A stretch of 32,633 bases of DNA from Prorocentrum cordatum (GCA_963575745.1 CAUYUJ010000953.1:74578-107210), one strand, 5' to 3'; counted from the first letter of the stretch, positions 8,331-17,290 are shown. The notes: a model not told the origin generated them from the sequence alone. Numbers and translations: made by a program.

Positions 8331-8504
8331 GGGTATAGATGTGAGTGCGGTGTACCCTTCCTTCGATTTTGCCTTTTTGGGCCTCCTGGGAGGACCTCGT
8401 CGCCACCGCTGGATTCGCTCCGAAACCCTGGTCAGAACGCACCCCGGGAGAGGTCCGGGGAGTAGCGGTATCGGTACCTTCCCAGACATCCAGCCGCTCC
8501 AATT

Positions 8505-8640
8505 TGTTCGATGCATGGGACCCGGAAAGTCTGGACCACTTCCCAGGGGCCGGTATTTTTCGCACGGAGTCGTTGTTGGACGGTCCCGTGGCCCGGCGAG
8601 GGCCCCTGGAGGCCGAAAACGGCCACAAACCCGCTGCCCC
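8505..8640 (+). repeat. dispersed GC-rich repeat, copy A
   Basis: Contains the family signature: GACGGTCCCG, GGCCCGGCGAGGGCCCC, then TGGAGGCCGAAAACGG. Related copies lie near 10913, 14385, 14995, 17070, 21150, 25240 and 31690. The family accounts for recurring peptides such as FSASRGPRR in shadow frames. Confidence 0.7.
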
Positions 8641-8685
8641 AACTTGGGATGGGGTGGGATCCGAGCAGATGGGGTCGGAGGAACT

Positions 8686-8752
8686 CGCCGCATCGGCGAT
8701 GCATCGGCGATTCACTGGCGACGTCGGCGATGCGTCGGCGACGTCGGCGTGG
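8686..8752. repeat. short CGTCGGCGA-type tandem repeats
   Basis: Degenerate 9-12 bp units of the form CGTCGGCGATGC are repeated about six times. They lead into the perfect palindrome at 8776. Confidence 0.75.
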
Positions 8753-8775
8753 AGAAATTCGGGTTCCGCGTCGAG

Positions 8776-8803
8776 CCGCATCGTCGATGCATCGACGATG
8801 CGG
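8776..8803. repeat. perfect 28-bp palindrome
   Basis: The two halves, CCGCATCGTCGATG and CATCGACGATGCGG, are exact reverse complements with no loop. It lies beside diverged direct repeats of the same words. Confidence 0.9.
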
Positions 8804-9070
8804 AGGGATCCCCCGACCCCATCTATCAGGGGGACGTAAGACCTGGGTACAGGGGACTCGGAAATCCCCGACGAGGTCGTCAAAAAAATGACGAGGCCGA
8901 GCCTGCATTTTGACGAGGCCTCCCGCTGCAGACATCCCACGAAACTCCTCCTCGTCAAAATCCGAGGCGCGGTCGTCAAAAAACGACGGCGAACCCGAGT
9001 CCTGGCAAACCCAGGTCTTACGCTTCCCCGAATCTGCTCGGACCCCATCTGAGAGGCCTACCTTGTCGGA

Positions 9071-9596
9071 GCGTCGGATCTCTGGGACGTCCACGCCATC
9101 TTGCGCGAGAACGCCGCGAGCGGAGCCGAGAGCCAACGCCAGGAGGGGGGGCGGCCGACCTGGGAGTTTGGTTGCTCTCACCGTACGTAAGGACCACCTC
9201 CCAGAAATCGTTTCGAGCACCCAGAAGTTAGGAGGCAACTGCTGGGAGGTTTTCGTCGGAAAGATTAAGGAGAATCAAGCCCCATTTGGGGGCTATTACG
9301 CCGGAGTGGGCCTCGGAGTAAGCGGGATTAAACCGGATTAAGCGGGATTAAGCCAGATTAAGCGGGATTAAGCGAGATTAAGCCGGATTTCGGACCAGGG
9401 CAAGATCAGAATTTGACCTCCCAGGAGTTGCATCCGAACAGAAGAGTGTCGAAAAAGTGTCGAAACGGTGTCGAAACAGCGTCGGACGAGTGTCTCCCAG
9501 GGCCCGACACGCGAAAGCCTTCGAGTTTCGGCACTTTTCTGGTGCTCGAGATTCTTTCTGGTGATCCAGGCTGAAGCGTCGGATCTCTGGGACGTC
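9071..9596. repeat. 21-nt direct repeat pair about 505 bp apart
   Basis: A word beginning GCGTCGGATCTCTGGGACGT is identical at 9071-9091 and 9576-9596. The second copy directly abuts the TIR-like end at 9597. The intervening DNA holds the 10-bp array and no recognisable gene. Confidence 0.6.
9320..9390. repeat. 10-bp tandem repeat (AAGCGGGATT)n
   Basis: Seven consecutive 10-bp units alternate between AAGCGGGATT, AAACCGGATT, AAGCCAGATT and AAGCGAGATT. The period is exact. Confidence 0.95.
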
Positions 9597-9643
9597 TGAT
9601 GGGCGTGTTTTCCACCACCACCACCATAAGTTGGAGAGGGGGG
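9597..9643 (+). repeat. single end of TIR element family C
   Basis: Begins TGATGGGCGTGTTTTCCACC, continues with CACC repeats and CATAAGTTGGAG, and ends in a G-run. It matches the terminal inverted repeats of the complete element at 20425-20579. No facing arm is present, so it is a truncated or solo end. It abuts the RCC1 pseudogene. Confidence 0.7.
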
Positions 9644-10018
9644 TCACCCTCCAGTGGCAACTTGCGTGTGGGTCAGGTCCGCGATCAGCGGAAGGATGGC
9701 GCACATTGATAATTTCCAGCCGAAGGCCACGGCGCTGCCGCCGCTCCTGAGCAAGACGGCGTTGCACCCTCCAGCGGCAGCGGTGCCATTACCCCTGAGC
9801 AGGACGGCTCAGGTAGGCAACGTCCGGTTCAGCGGCAGGCACCCTGTGTGTGCAGGCCAGGTCCGCGACCGCGCAGCGAGCAGCACCATTATCGCCGCAA
9901 GCCACGGCCGCGCCGTAGCTCCTGAGCAGGACGGTATGAGATCCTCCGGCGACGAACATCTGCGAGAAACCCAGTGACGCGGGAGCTGCCTGGCGTCGGT
10001 GCGAAGCGAGAAAGCCAT
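9644..10018 (-). pseudogene. RCC1-type repeat protein pseudogene fragment
   Basis: Two frames on the minus strand show the pattern of dinoflagellate RCC1-like repeats. The first has VAGGSHTVLLRS followed by GAAVACGDN (about 9955-9800). After a stop at 9791 and a one-base frame change, a second unit has AVLLRSGGSAVAFG and ADLTHTQVATGG, ending at a TGA at 9646-9644. RCC1 repeats form beta-propellers that scaffold protein interactions. Only about two repeats remain where a propeller usually has seven. An ATG at 10018 (MAFSLRTDARQLP) is out of frame with repeat 1, so at least two frameshifts separate it from a working gene. SL-like sequence lies just upstream, which suggests a retrocopied mRNA. 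The family assignment rests on motif pattern only. Confidence 0.6.
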
Positions 10019-10021
10019 GGC

Positions 10022-10086
10022 GCTTAAGCCACAAGTGGCTACGGAGAGCGCTCCGTTCACGCTTGAGCAACAAATGGCCTAAGCGT
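10022..10086 (-). other. two degraded DinoSL-like sequences in tandem
   Basis: On the minus strand the downstream copy reads TCCGTAGCCACTTG then TGGCTTAAG, differing from DinoSL by one insertion and about three substitutions. About 39 nt upstream is a second, weaker copy, GGCCATTTGTTGCTCAAG. Both are followed by GCG-rich sequence. Their position, immediately before the ATG at 10018 of the RCC1 fragment, fits a relict leader. They could also be units of a chance 40-bp tandem repeat. Confidence 0.45.
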
Positions 10087-10134
10087 TCCGTTCGCGCGTG
10101 GCACGGAAAGGTAGCGTCGTCTTCACGCCAGGCT

Positions 10135-10240
10135 GGATGAGGAGGAGGAGGAGGAGGAGGAGGAGGAAGAGGAGGAGGAGGAGGAGGAGGAGGAGGAGGA
10201 GGAAGCGACAGAGGAGGAGGAGGAGGAGGAAGCGACGAGG
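10135..10240. repeat. (GGA)n microsatellite
   Basis: About 30 GAG/GGA triplets, interrupted by two AAGCGACAG/AAGCGACGA blocks. Confidence 0.95.
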
Positions 10241-10431
10241 CGGGACATTCGAAGTGCGGCACTTCGACTTGAATCGACACTTGGCAGGGGTGGCGGGAAG
10301 GCAGCGCGCGCTCCGACGGCCTGATCCGCCTCGTCGTCGTCCCCCTCCTCGAACTGCTCGACCTCGGCCTCCTCCGAGGCATCGTCCTCGAAGTCGTCCG
10401 AGCTGGCGGAATCCTCGCGAGTGGACGGTAT

Positions 10432-10496
10432 CTGCTGCATGCAGCTGGTTTCGACCCCGCTCTCGACATGCGGTCGCTCCCAGCTGCATGCTGCTG
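10432..10496. repeat. 17-bp inverted repeat
   Basis: CTGCTGCATGCAGCTGG at 10432 faces CCAGCTGCATGCTGCTG at 10480. Fifteen of 17 bases can pair across a 31-nt loop, and each arm is itself partly palindromic. Confidence 0.7.
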
Positions 10497-10627
10497 ATTC
10501 TCGACGAAGCCTGGTCCAAACAAGCGCTCCCGGGGTCCGCGCGGTTCTCCAAACGTGCGAATGCTTACGCAGGTTGATGGCTCCTGCTCTATATGTGAGG
10601 AGATTGGGCGAGCTGGGAGGGATCGAC

Positions 10628-10670
10628 ATAGAGAGAGAGAGAGAGAGAAAAAAAAAAAAAAAAAAAAAAA
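10628..10670 (+). repeat. (GA)n followed by an A-run
   Basis: Nine GA dinucleotides lead into about 22 A residues. This could be a relict poly(A) tail on the plus strand, but I see no retrocopied gene before it. Confidence 0.85.
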
Positions 10671-10726
10671 ATGTTCACCGGCGTGGACGCAAAACAGATT
10701 AGTTGTGGCAGCGTGGATGTATGAGT

Positions 10727-10912
10727 TATGTGGTGCAACGTATGTGGTGCAAACTATGTGGTGCAGAATCAAGGTGTGGAGGAAACTATGCTGTGCAAGC
10801 TATGTGGTGCAAGCTATGTGACGTAAGCAATGTGGTGTAAGCTATGTGGTATAAGCAATGCGGTGCAAGCTCCGTCGTGTGAGCTATGTGATGTACGCTG
10901 CGCGGCGCAATC
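10727..10912. repeat. 14-bp tandem repeat (TATGTGGTGCAAGC)n
   Basis: Twelve to thirteen units with a strict 14-bp period decay towards the right (for example AATGTGGTGTAAGC, TCCGTCGTGTGAGC). One unit is longer (10755-10786). Frames crossing it are repeat artefacts. Confidence 0.93.
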
Positions 10913-11100
10913 CTGGGGAGGGCACTGGGAGGCCAAAAATGGCCAAAAGCCTTCTGGACCCTTCTCCCGCACAGCCCTGTTCCCATGCATCCTTCGGTAT
11001 GAGCATTTCCGTTCGCGACCCCAACGCTCCAAACCCCTTTCCTTGGGTTTAGTTTTGCGTCCCAGATCCATGGTTGGTGGTCCCAGGGCCCGGTAATAAC
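10913..11100 (+). repeat. dispersed GC-rich repeat, copy G
   Basis: GGAGGCCAAAAATGGCC, then TTTTGCGTCCCAGATCC and GGTCCCAGGGCCCGG. The arrangement is closest to copy H at 17070-17290, so G and H appear to form a subfamily. Confidence 0.6.
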
Positions 11101-11231
11101 GGGCCCCTTCAGCCCAAGCCGAACACCCAAACTGAAATTTATACTCTGACGAAGATCTCAACCATAGGCAGGTGTGAGCGCTGCAAGGCAATCCAACAAA
11201 GGAGGAGATGGAATCAGATGGAGCGCGGGGC

Positions 11232-11560
11232 CGCGAAGCGTGTGAGAGGTGTGCCAAAATTGGCGGGGTGGCGTGCGGACCCTGCCTCTGGCGCCTTCGG
11301 TGGAGCGCCGTGTGGCAGAATGGAGCGCGGCCGCCATGCGCACCCGGCCGCTGCGGCCTTCGATGGAGCTCCCTGTTGGGGCACCAAGCGTGCGAAGGGC
11401 TGGCAGAACCTTTACGAGCTGCCGCAGGCGGACGCTGCCTCTGGGGCCTTCGGTGGAGCTCCCCGTGGGGTCGCGAAACATGTGAGGGGTGTGCGAATTT
11501 GGGAGGGTATCGTATGCGGCCGCTGCCACTGAGACCCTCGGTGGAGATCCCTAGGTGGCC
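11232..11560. repeat. degenerate about 89-bp tandem repeat
   Basis: The words GCCTCTGG and CCTTCGGTGGAGCTCCC recur near 11298, 11360, 11447 and 11536, with TGTGAGGGGTGTGCGAA between them. Spacings of 62, 88 and 89 bp point to about four units, one shortened. Confidence 0.7.
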
Positions 11561-11564
11561 AGAA

Positions 11565-11645
11565 AGTGTGTGTGTGTGTGTATATGTATGTGTATGGTGT
11601 GTGTGCTTGTGTGCGTGTGTGTATCTGTGTGCGTGTCTGTGCACC
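11565..11645. repeat. (TG)n-rich microsatellite
   Basis: TG dinucleotides are interrupted by TATATG, TATGG and TCTG. It directly precedes the Ala-Pro-Thr repeat region. Confidence 0.95.
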
Positions 11646-11649
11646 AATT

Positions 11650-12895
11650 GCTGCACTCACGGCAGCACCGACGGCTTCGCCTACGGCATCACCAGCGGAT
11701 GCACCAACAGTAGCCCCTACGACCTCACCGACACCAGCGCCTACGGCCGCTCCCACACCTGCCCCGACGAACGCACTCACGTCGGCGCCAACACCGATGC
11801 CCGATCGTGTGGGCAAACCAAGCGCATGCAATGCCGGGCATGGCGGCCTTACCTCGTATGGTCACAGCGGGCGGAACAATCTCGTTGCTCCGAAGATGCC
11901 GATAAAGGACTGTGCCGGAGCGGTGTGTAGACAATGCGGCACGTGCGCCTGTGTGCCAACAGCAGCGCCCACACCGGCACCGACGGCAACTCCGGCTACA
12001 ACTCCCACGCCAGCACCGACAGCAGCACCGACGGCGTCGCCATACCGTCACCGACAGCTGCACCAACTGATGCACCCACGAAGGCTCTGACGGCAGCGCC
12101 CACGGCGCCACGGGCGACCGCGCCGACAACAGCTCCTACGGCAGCGCTGACAGCAGCCCCCACAGCTTCACTGGCAGCTGCTCCCAGCTGCCCCTACGGC
12201 CTCGCCCACAGCTTCACCGACGGCCGCGCCAGCGGCTGCTCCGACCGCAGCGCCCACGGCAGCACCCATAGCAGCACCGACGGCTTTGCCTACGGCGTTA
12301 CCGATGGCCGCACCGGCTGCATCCCCCACTTCAGCGCCATCAGCAGCCCCCTCGGCCTCACCGACAGCTGCCCCTACAGCTGCCCCTACGGCTGCGCCCA
12401 CAGCTGCACCAACGGCCGCGCCAACGGAGGCTCCGACAGCAGCACCCACGAACGCTCCGACGGCAGCACCGACGGCTCCGCCTACGGCGTCACCGACAGC
12501 TGCACCAGCAGCTGCTCCGACGGCAGCGCCCACAACAGCGCCCACCCCTGCGCCTGCGGCCGCTCGTGTGGGAAACCCGGGCACTCTCAACATTGGACAT
12601 GGCGGCTGTCCCACGCATGCCTTCGGAGAGCGGTACCACTACATTGCCCCACCGATGTAGATGATCGTGGGCTTTCGGCCGAGAAGCTGAGCAGCGAATA
12701 CGGCAGATGTGCAGACGTGACAGCACCGGCGCCCACAGCAGCGCCCCATCTGGCGCCCACGGCTCCCCTACAGCGTCACCAACGGCCGCACCGACTGCAG
12801 CCCCCACGGCAGCGCCAACAGCAGCGCCAACAGCAGCGCCGCCGGCTTCGCCGACAGCTGCTCCCCACGGCGCTCGCGGATGGCAAGTACGCCAA
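11650..12895 (+). pseudogene. degenerate Ala-Pro-Thr-rich repeat coding region
   Basis: Plus-strand frames encode long runs of APTAAPT-type triplets, as in frames 11566-12090 and 12286-12660. The runs are split by two related Cys/Gly-bearing inserts: RVGKPSACNAGHGG (about 11806-11960) and RVGNPGTLNIGHGG (about 12560-12660). The second insert meets a stop at 12658-12660; coding-like sequence continues in another frame (CADVTAPAPTAAP). Thr/Pro-rich linkers are typical of secreted or surface proteins, so a decayed extracellular repeat protein is possible. The minus strand is equally open (VGAAVGA repeats, 12168-12614 and 11412-11831), so the coding strand is uncertain. It may be only a GC-rich minisatellite. 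Confidence 0.35.
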
Positions 12896-13606
12896 CGCGT
12901 ACCACACCACTATGGAGGTGACGGCGCCGAAGGACAAGGGCGTGCAGATCTTCACGGCCCCAATCGCCGAGAGCTCGACGTCAGGCTACTGGTGCTCAGG
13001 GGCTTGGCGAGCGAGCCCGGGATGCCAACTACGAGCGCATCCCGGGCCTCACGGGCCTCTTGGGGGGCCAACGATGGGGAGTGAAAGGCCTCTACCAAAC
13101 CGGGGCCACCTAGCGGCTCTCTCTACCGCCCGCAGCGTCCAGGAGAGGGCTGAGTGAGCCGCCGCGGGGGCTGACGACACGGCGCGACGCGCCCGCGGGC
13201 GCGGGTGTGGGCGCCCGACCGGACGTCGCCGCAAGCGGTATGAAAAAAAACAACAACGTTTCCGAGTCTGCCCAGAAGCTGCTGGTGACGTCCTGCCCCC
13301 ACGCGCTCCCGCCAACGCAGGAAGCGGAGGAGGAGGAGGAGGCGCAGCAGGGCCCCACGGGCCTCGAGGAGGGCCCCTCCTACAGCTGCGGCGAGTGGAA
13401 GAGCATGCTCACGCCGCCGAGGCTTGCATGGGGTTGAGCGAGGAGGCGGAGACCCTGGCCGCGCGTCCGAGGCAGGAGGCCGCGGGGCAGGCACCCCTAC
13501 TCGGAAGCCATCGACGTCGCCGATGCCCCGCGGGCCGAGGCGCTGAACGACTGTGACAACCGGCGTGTCCGAGCGGCGCGTGGGCCTACAGTGACTACGC
13601 CTCCAC
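12896..13606. other. GC-rich region, no recognised gene
   Basis: Short frames only. A plus-strand frame at 13207-13437 encodes a Glu-rich 76-residue peptide resembling no family I know. I see nothing else I can support. Confidence 0.4.
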
Positions 13607-13800
13607 CTACGGCAGGTCCGTGTCGTGTCGACCCTGGCATTGGTTCATGACACTGCGGGGATCCTTCCAGCTTGAACGATCCGCTGTTTCAGAAACGCCA
13701 GATCGTTCAACGATGGGCCGATTCTGGGCCACGGGCGGCGTGTAACCTTGAACGCCCGCGCGCGGGTCGCCACAGGTCGACACGACGCGAACCTGTCGTA
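13607..13800. mobile_element. TIR element family A (MITE-like), copy 1
   Basis: 194 bp. The left end is TACGGCAGGTCCGTGTCGTG followed by TCGACC; the right end, reverse-complemented, is TACGACAGGTTCGCGTCGTG followed by TCGACC. That gives about 25 bp of terminal inverted repeat. Both ends carry TA, as in a TA target duplication of mariner-type elements. A smaller inner hairpin (TTGAACGATC / GATCGTTCAA) lies in the left half. It has no coding capacity. The second copy at 19848-20041 has the same length. Confidence 0.8.
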
Positions 13801-13870
13801 CATTATGGACCAGTGCACGTTCGGAGAGGCTCTGCCCCCTCGCCTCCCCTGCCTCGGTGGCCCCGGTGCA

Positions 13871-14180
13871 GGACTCCCTGGCTCGGGCAGGCGCCCGTGG
13901 CCCGCCGGCTGGCGTCCAGCCTTCCCCTCGCCTGCCCGGGCCAGCAGCGGCACGGCTGGTCTGGCCCGCTGGCGCTGCTCGGCACGCCGCCCTCCGGCCA
14001 GGCTCCTCCTGCACTCCGTGCCTGCACGGTGCGGGACTCCCTGGCTCTCGGGCAGGCGCCCGTGGCCCGCCGGCTGGCGTCCAGCCTTCCCCTCGCCTGC
14101 CCGGGCCAGCAGCGGCACGGCTGGTCTGGCCCGCTGGCGCTGCTCGGCACGCCGCCCTCCGGCCAGGCGCTTCCTGCACT
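13871..14180. repeat. tandem duplication, about 163-bp unit
   Basis: The stretch from GGACTCCCTGGCTC to CCTCCGGCCAGG occurs at 13871 and again at 14034. The two copies are nearly identical apart from a CT insertion and a few changes at the 3' end. High similarity suggests a recent duplication. Long GC-rich frames cross it on both strands without a recognisable domain. Confidence 0.9.
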
Positions 14181-14384
14181 GAACGTGCCCTTGTACGGTG
14201 TCGCTCGCTTCTGCTGCCCCCGCGCTTGCGGCCGGCCCGCCTCCCGGCCCGCCGGCCGCCCCCTCCAGGCTCGGGGCCCTGGTCTGGAGAAGCGTGCGCC
14301 GTGCTCTGCCTCCGCTGCCACCCGCCTCGGGCGCGCGCGGGCCCCAGGGCGGCTCTGCTGCCCGACCCCAGAGATCCCACGTCG

Positions 14385-14527
14385 TGATCTTTGTCAGCAC
14401 GGGATCCCCGGAAACCTCAACCCGTTCGTTCCCCAGGACCAGCCTTCGTCCTGAGCCGCTTCCCGACGGCCCCGGGGCCCGGCGAGGGCCCCTGGAGGCC
14501 GAAAGCAGCGAAGAGCCTCCGTCGTGA
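14385..14527 (+). repeat. dispersed GC-rich repeat, copy B
   Basis: Contains GTTCCCCAGGACC, CATCCTGAGCCG-like sequence, GACGGCCCCGGGGCCCGGCG and CTGGAGGCCGAAAGC. It faces copy C (14995-15160) in inverted orientation, with the large palindrome between them. Confidence 0.75.
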
Positions 14528-14737
14528 TTCTCGGGGAACAAAGAATGGCATAAACATAAATACTCTGAGGCCCGCGCGGATTTATTTCTCGGATCGGCGC
14601 TGGGGCCCCCCGGCGGCGCCTCCGGCGCCGCCCCTGGCGCGCTCCGCGCGCCAGGGAGGGGGGTCCAGCGCCGATCCCAGAAATCCGCGCGGACCTCCGA
14701 GGCTTTCTGTCTTCATGCCACTTCTTGCTCCCCTAGA
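14528..14737. repeat. about 205-bp imperfect palindrome
   Basis: The left arm (GGGGAACAAAGAATGGCAT, then GAGGCCCGCGCGGATTT and GGATCGGCGCTGG) pairs with a right arm ending near 14737. Arms are about 85 nt with scattered mismatches. The centre is a second, GC-rich inverted repeat (CTGGCGCGCTCCGCGCGCCAG). It could be a foldback element or a hairpin RNA source. Confidence 0.8.
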
Positions 14738-14994
14738 TGTGTTCAAGACGTTGGCGGTCTGGGTACCGCCTCCCTCCCCTGTGCGGCCTGCCGCAGCCCG
14801 CGGCCCGGACTCTGCCGCCCGGCCTCCTCGGCGCCCTCCCCCCCCCCCCCCCGCGGCCCCTGAACCGCGCGGCGGCCTCGCCTCCCCTCGGCCTGCTGGC
14901 CCTGCTCCAGCGCCTCGGGGCCTGGGCTGGCCTTGCCGCCTGCGCCCCCCGCCCTGCCCCTCCGCGCCTCGCCCCCCAGACCTCCAGCGCATCG
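14738..14994. other. very GC-rich spacer
   Basis: Dominated by C, with a run of 14 C near 14840. Open frames on both strands reflect the absence of A/T stops rather than coding. Confidence 0.5.
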
Positions 14995-15160
14995 AAAAGA
15001 TCAGAACGGAGGCTCTTCGATTTTCGGCCTCGGGGGACTCTCGCCGGGCCCCGGGACCGTCAAAAGACGGCTCAGGATGAAAAACCGGTCCTGGGGCGTG
15101 GGCCGAGACTTCGGGGAACCGCGCATTGAAAAAATCGCGACGTCGGCTCTCTGGGCCTGG
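14995..15160 (-). repeat. dispersed GC-rich repeat, copy C
   Basis: Reverse-complemented, it reads CCAGGACCGGTTTTTCATCC, then TGAGCCGTCTTTTGACGG, TCCCGGGGCCCGGCG and GAGGCCGAAAATCG. It is the best preserved copy and holds a short hairpin, CCGTC-TTTT-GACGG. Confidence 0.8.
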
Positions 15161-15868
15161 CTCGCAGGCCCCGCACCCGTACCTGGGTGTGGCCGCACTG
15201 CCATCGCCCGCGTCCTGCCTGTGCACCAACCCGCGGCCCGGGCTCTGCCACCTGGCCGGACGGCGTCTTCCGGCGCGTCGGGCGGTTCTGCCTCCACCCC
15301 TACTTCGCCACCGCCTCCCTCGACCTTCCTCCCGGCCCGCTCGGGGCTCTGCGTTCGCCTTCTGCGCACCAGCTCCCCCGCGGCCCTCGCTTGGCGACGG
15401 GGCCGCCATTCGGCCCTCCGGCCGCGCCCCGCCCCGCCCCCGCCGCCGCCTTGCCTGGTTTGCAGGCCGACCCCTCACCTTGAGGTGGTCCCGTGCTGGT
15501 CGCCGCTGGCCCGGCTGCCCGCGTGGGCCGCGCGTGGCCCGGGCACCCGCTGGCCCTTGGCGCTGCGTGCGCACCTTCGCCACCAGCCTTTGCTGGGTGC
15601 CGTCCCCCTGCACAGCCTGCTGCCTGGCAGCCCGCCTTGCCGGCTTCCCCCCTCCCCAGCCGCCGCCCCGCTGCTGCTGGCCCCCACCCCCGGCGCCGCC
15701 CTGTCGCGCGCCTGGCCCTGCTCTGCGCGGGCCCGGCTTCCGTCTCTTTCCCGCCACCGCCGGGCGCCTCCTCCTTCCCCCTCGTGCACCGCGGCTTACT
15801 TGGCGCTCGTTTGCCCTACCAATGCTTATCCGCCAGCGCAGTCCCTCTGCCTAGCCGCCGGCGCAAAA
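15161..15868. other. very GC-rich region, no gene recognised
   Basis: C-rich on the plus strand. The 391-residue minus-strand frame across 14582-15757 is Gly/Arg/Ala-rich without a domain, and it runs through copy C and the palindrome, so I do not call it a gene. Confidence 0.45.
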
Positions 15869-16785
15869 GTGTGTGTCTGTGTCTGTCTGTGTGTCTGTGT
15901 GTATATGTGTGTGTCTGTGTGTCTGTGTGTCTGTGTCTGTCTGTGGTGTGTTGTGTGTGTGGTGTGTGGTGTGTGGTGTGTGGTGTGGTGTGTGATATGT
16001 AGTGTGTGGTGTGTGGTGTGGAGTGTGGTGTGTGGTGCGTGGTGCGTGGTGTGTAGTGTCTGGTGAGTGGTGTGTGATGTGTGGTATGCGGTGTGTGGTG
16101 TGTGGTGTGCTTGTCCGCGTGTGTGTCTGTGTGTGTCTGTATGTGTGTATGTGTGTGTCTGTGTGTATGTGTGTGTGTGTCTGTGTGTGTCTGTGTGTCT
16201 GTGTGTGTCTGTGTGTGTCTGTGTGTGCCTGTGTGTGTCTGTGTGTCTGTGTGTGGTGTGGTGTGTGGTATGCGGTGTGATGTGTGTGGTGTGTTTGTCT
16301 GTGTGTGTGTGTCTGTGTGTGCCTGTGTTTGCCTGTGTGTGTCTGTGTGTGTGTGTCTGTGTGTGTCTGTGTGTGCGTCTGTGTGTCTGTGTGTGTGTCT
16401 GTGTGTCTGTGTGCGTGTCTGTGTATGCATCTGTGTGTGTGTGTCTGTGTGTGCTGTGTGGTGTGTGGTGTGGTTTGTGGTGAGTGGTGAGTGGTGAGTG
16501 GTGTGTGGTGTGTGGTGTGTGGTGTGTGTGGTGTGTAGTGTGTGCGTGATGTGTGGTGTGTGGTGTGTGGTGTGTGGTGTGTGGTGTGTGGTGTGTGGTG
16601 TGTGGTGTGTGGTGTGTGGTGTGTGGTGTGTGGTGTGTATGTCTGTCTGTGTCTGTGTCTGCGTCTCTGTGTCTCTGCGTCAATGCGTCTCTGTGTCTCT
16701 GTGTCTCTGTGCCTCTGTGTCTCTGTGTCTGTATATCAGTGTGTCTGTGTCTGTGTTGTGTATATGTGTGTGTGTGTGTGTCAAA
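15869..16785. repeat. about 0.9-kb TG/TCTG/TGTGG low-complexity tract
   Basis: The plus strand is almost wholly G and T with sparse C (TCTG) and rare A. Blocks alternate between (TGTGTCTG)n, about 15869-15940 and 16100-16460, and (TGTGG)n/(TGGTGTG)n, about 15945-16100 and 16460-16640. A TCTCTGTG block ends it. Open Cys/Val and Thr/His frames are artefacts. Confidence 0.97.
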
Positions 16786-16799
16786 GGCGTGCCGAAATA

Positions 16800-16975
16800 T
16801 GACTGACGATCATGGTGATGATTATGGTGAGGACGATGATGAAGACGAAGAAATGACAATGATGATGGAGATAATGTTGATAATGCGGATGCTCGTAATA
16901 ATGGTGATAAGGATTGTAAGGATGATGGAGACGAAGAGAACAATGGTGATGATAGTGACGCTCATGACATGCGGA
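16800..16975. repeat. degenerate GAT/GAAGA-rich tract
   Basis: Triplets of GAT, GGT, GAC and AAT type, similar in composition to the longer tract at 19140-19820. It directly follows the TG tract. Confidence 0.8.
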
Positions 16976-17069
16976 GAGCAGAGGCATGGAACGGAGGGGG
17001 AGGAGGTGAGGCGGAGCGCGGCCCTGCGGATTCGAAGCGAAGATCCAAAGCCGCAGGATGGCTGGGAAA

Positions 17070-17290
17070 AAACATATCGTCGGCGAAGGCCCCTGAGAAG
17101 GGGCACCGGGGAAGGCCCCGGAAGGCCGAAAAGGGCCAAAGACCATCTGGGCCCGCCTCCCTCGTGGCTCCTTCCAAGACATCCTGCAACATGGTGTTGT
17201 TCAGTCCGCGGCCCCAGAACAAGGGGTAGTTTTGCGTCCCTGATCCTTTCGCTCGAGGTCCTGGGGCCCGATACAACTGGCCGCGCAGCG
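17070..17290 (+). repeat. dispersed GC-rich repeat, copy H
   Basis: GGAAGGCCGAAAAGGGCCAA, CATCTGGGCCC, then AGTTTTGCGTCCCTGATCC and GGTCCTGGGGCCCG. It is colinear with copy G near 10913. Confidence 0.6.

Noticed and set aside
7942-9048. 368-residue minus-strand ORF
   Set aside because: It runs through the GCACATGC arrays, CGTCGGCGA repeats, the palindrome and dispersed copy A. Its only recurring peptide comes from the repeat family.
14582-15757. 391-residue minus-strand Gly/Arg-rich ORF
   Set aside because: GC content leaves few stops. It crosses dispersed copy C and half of the palindrome and shows no domain.
15826-16683. 285-residue Thr/His-rich ORF and the Cys/Val-rich plus-strand ORFs
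   Set aside because: Direct translations of the TG/TCTG microsatellite.
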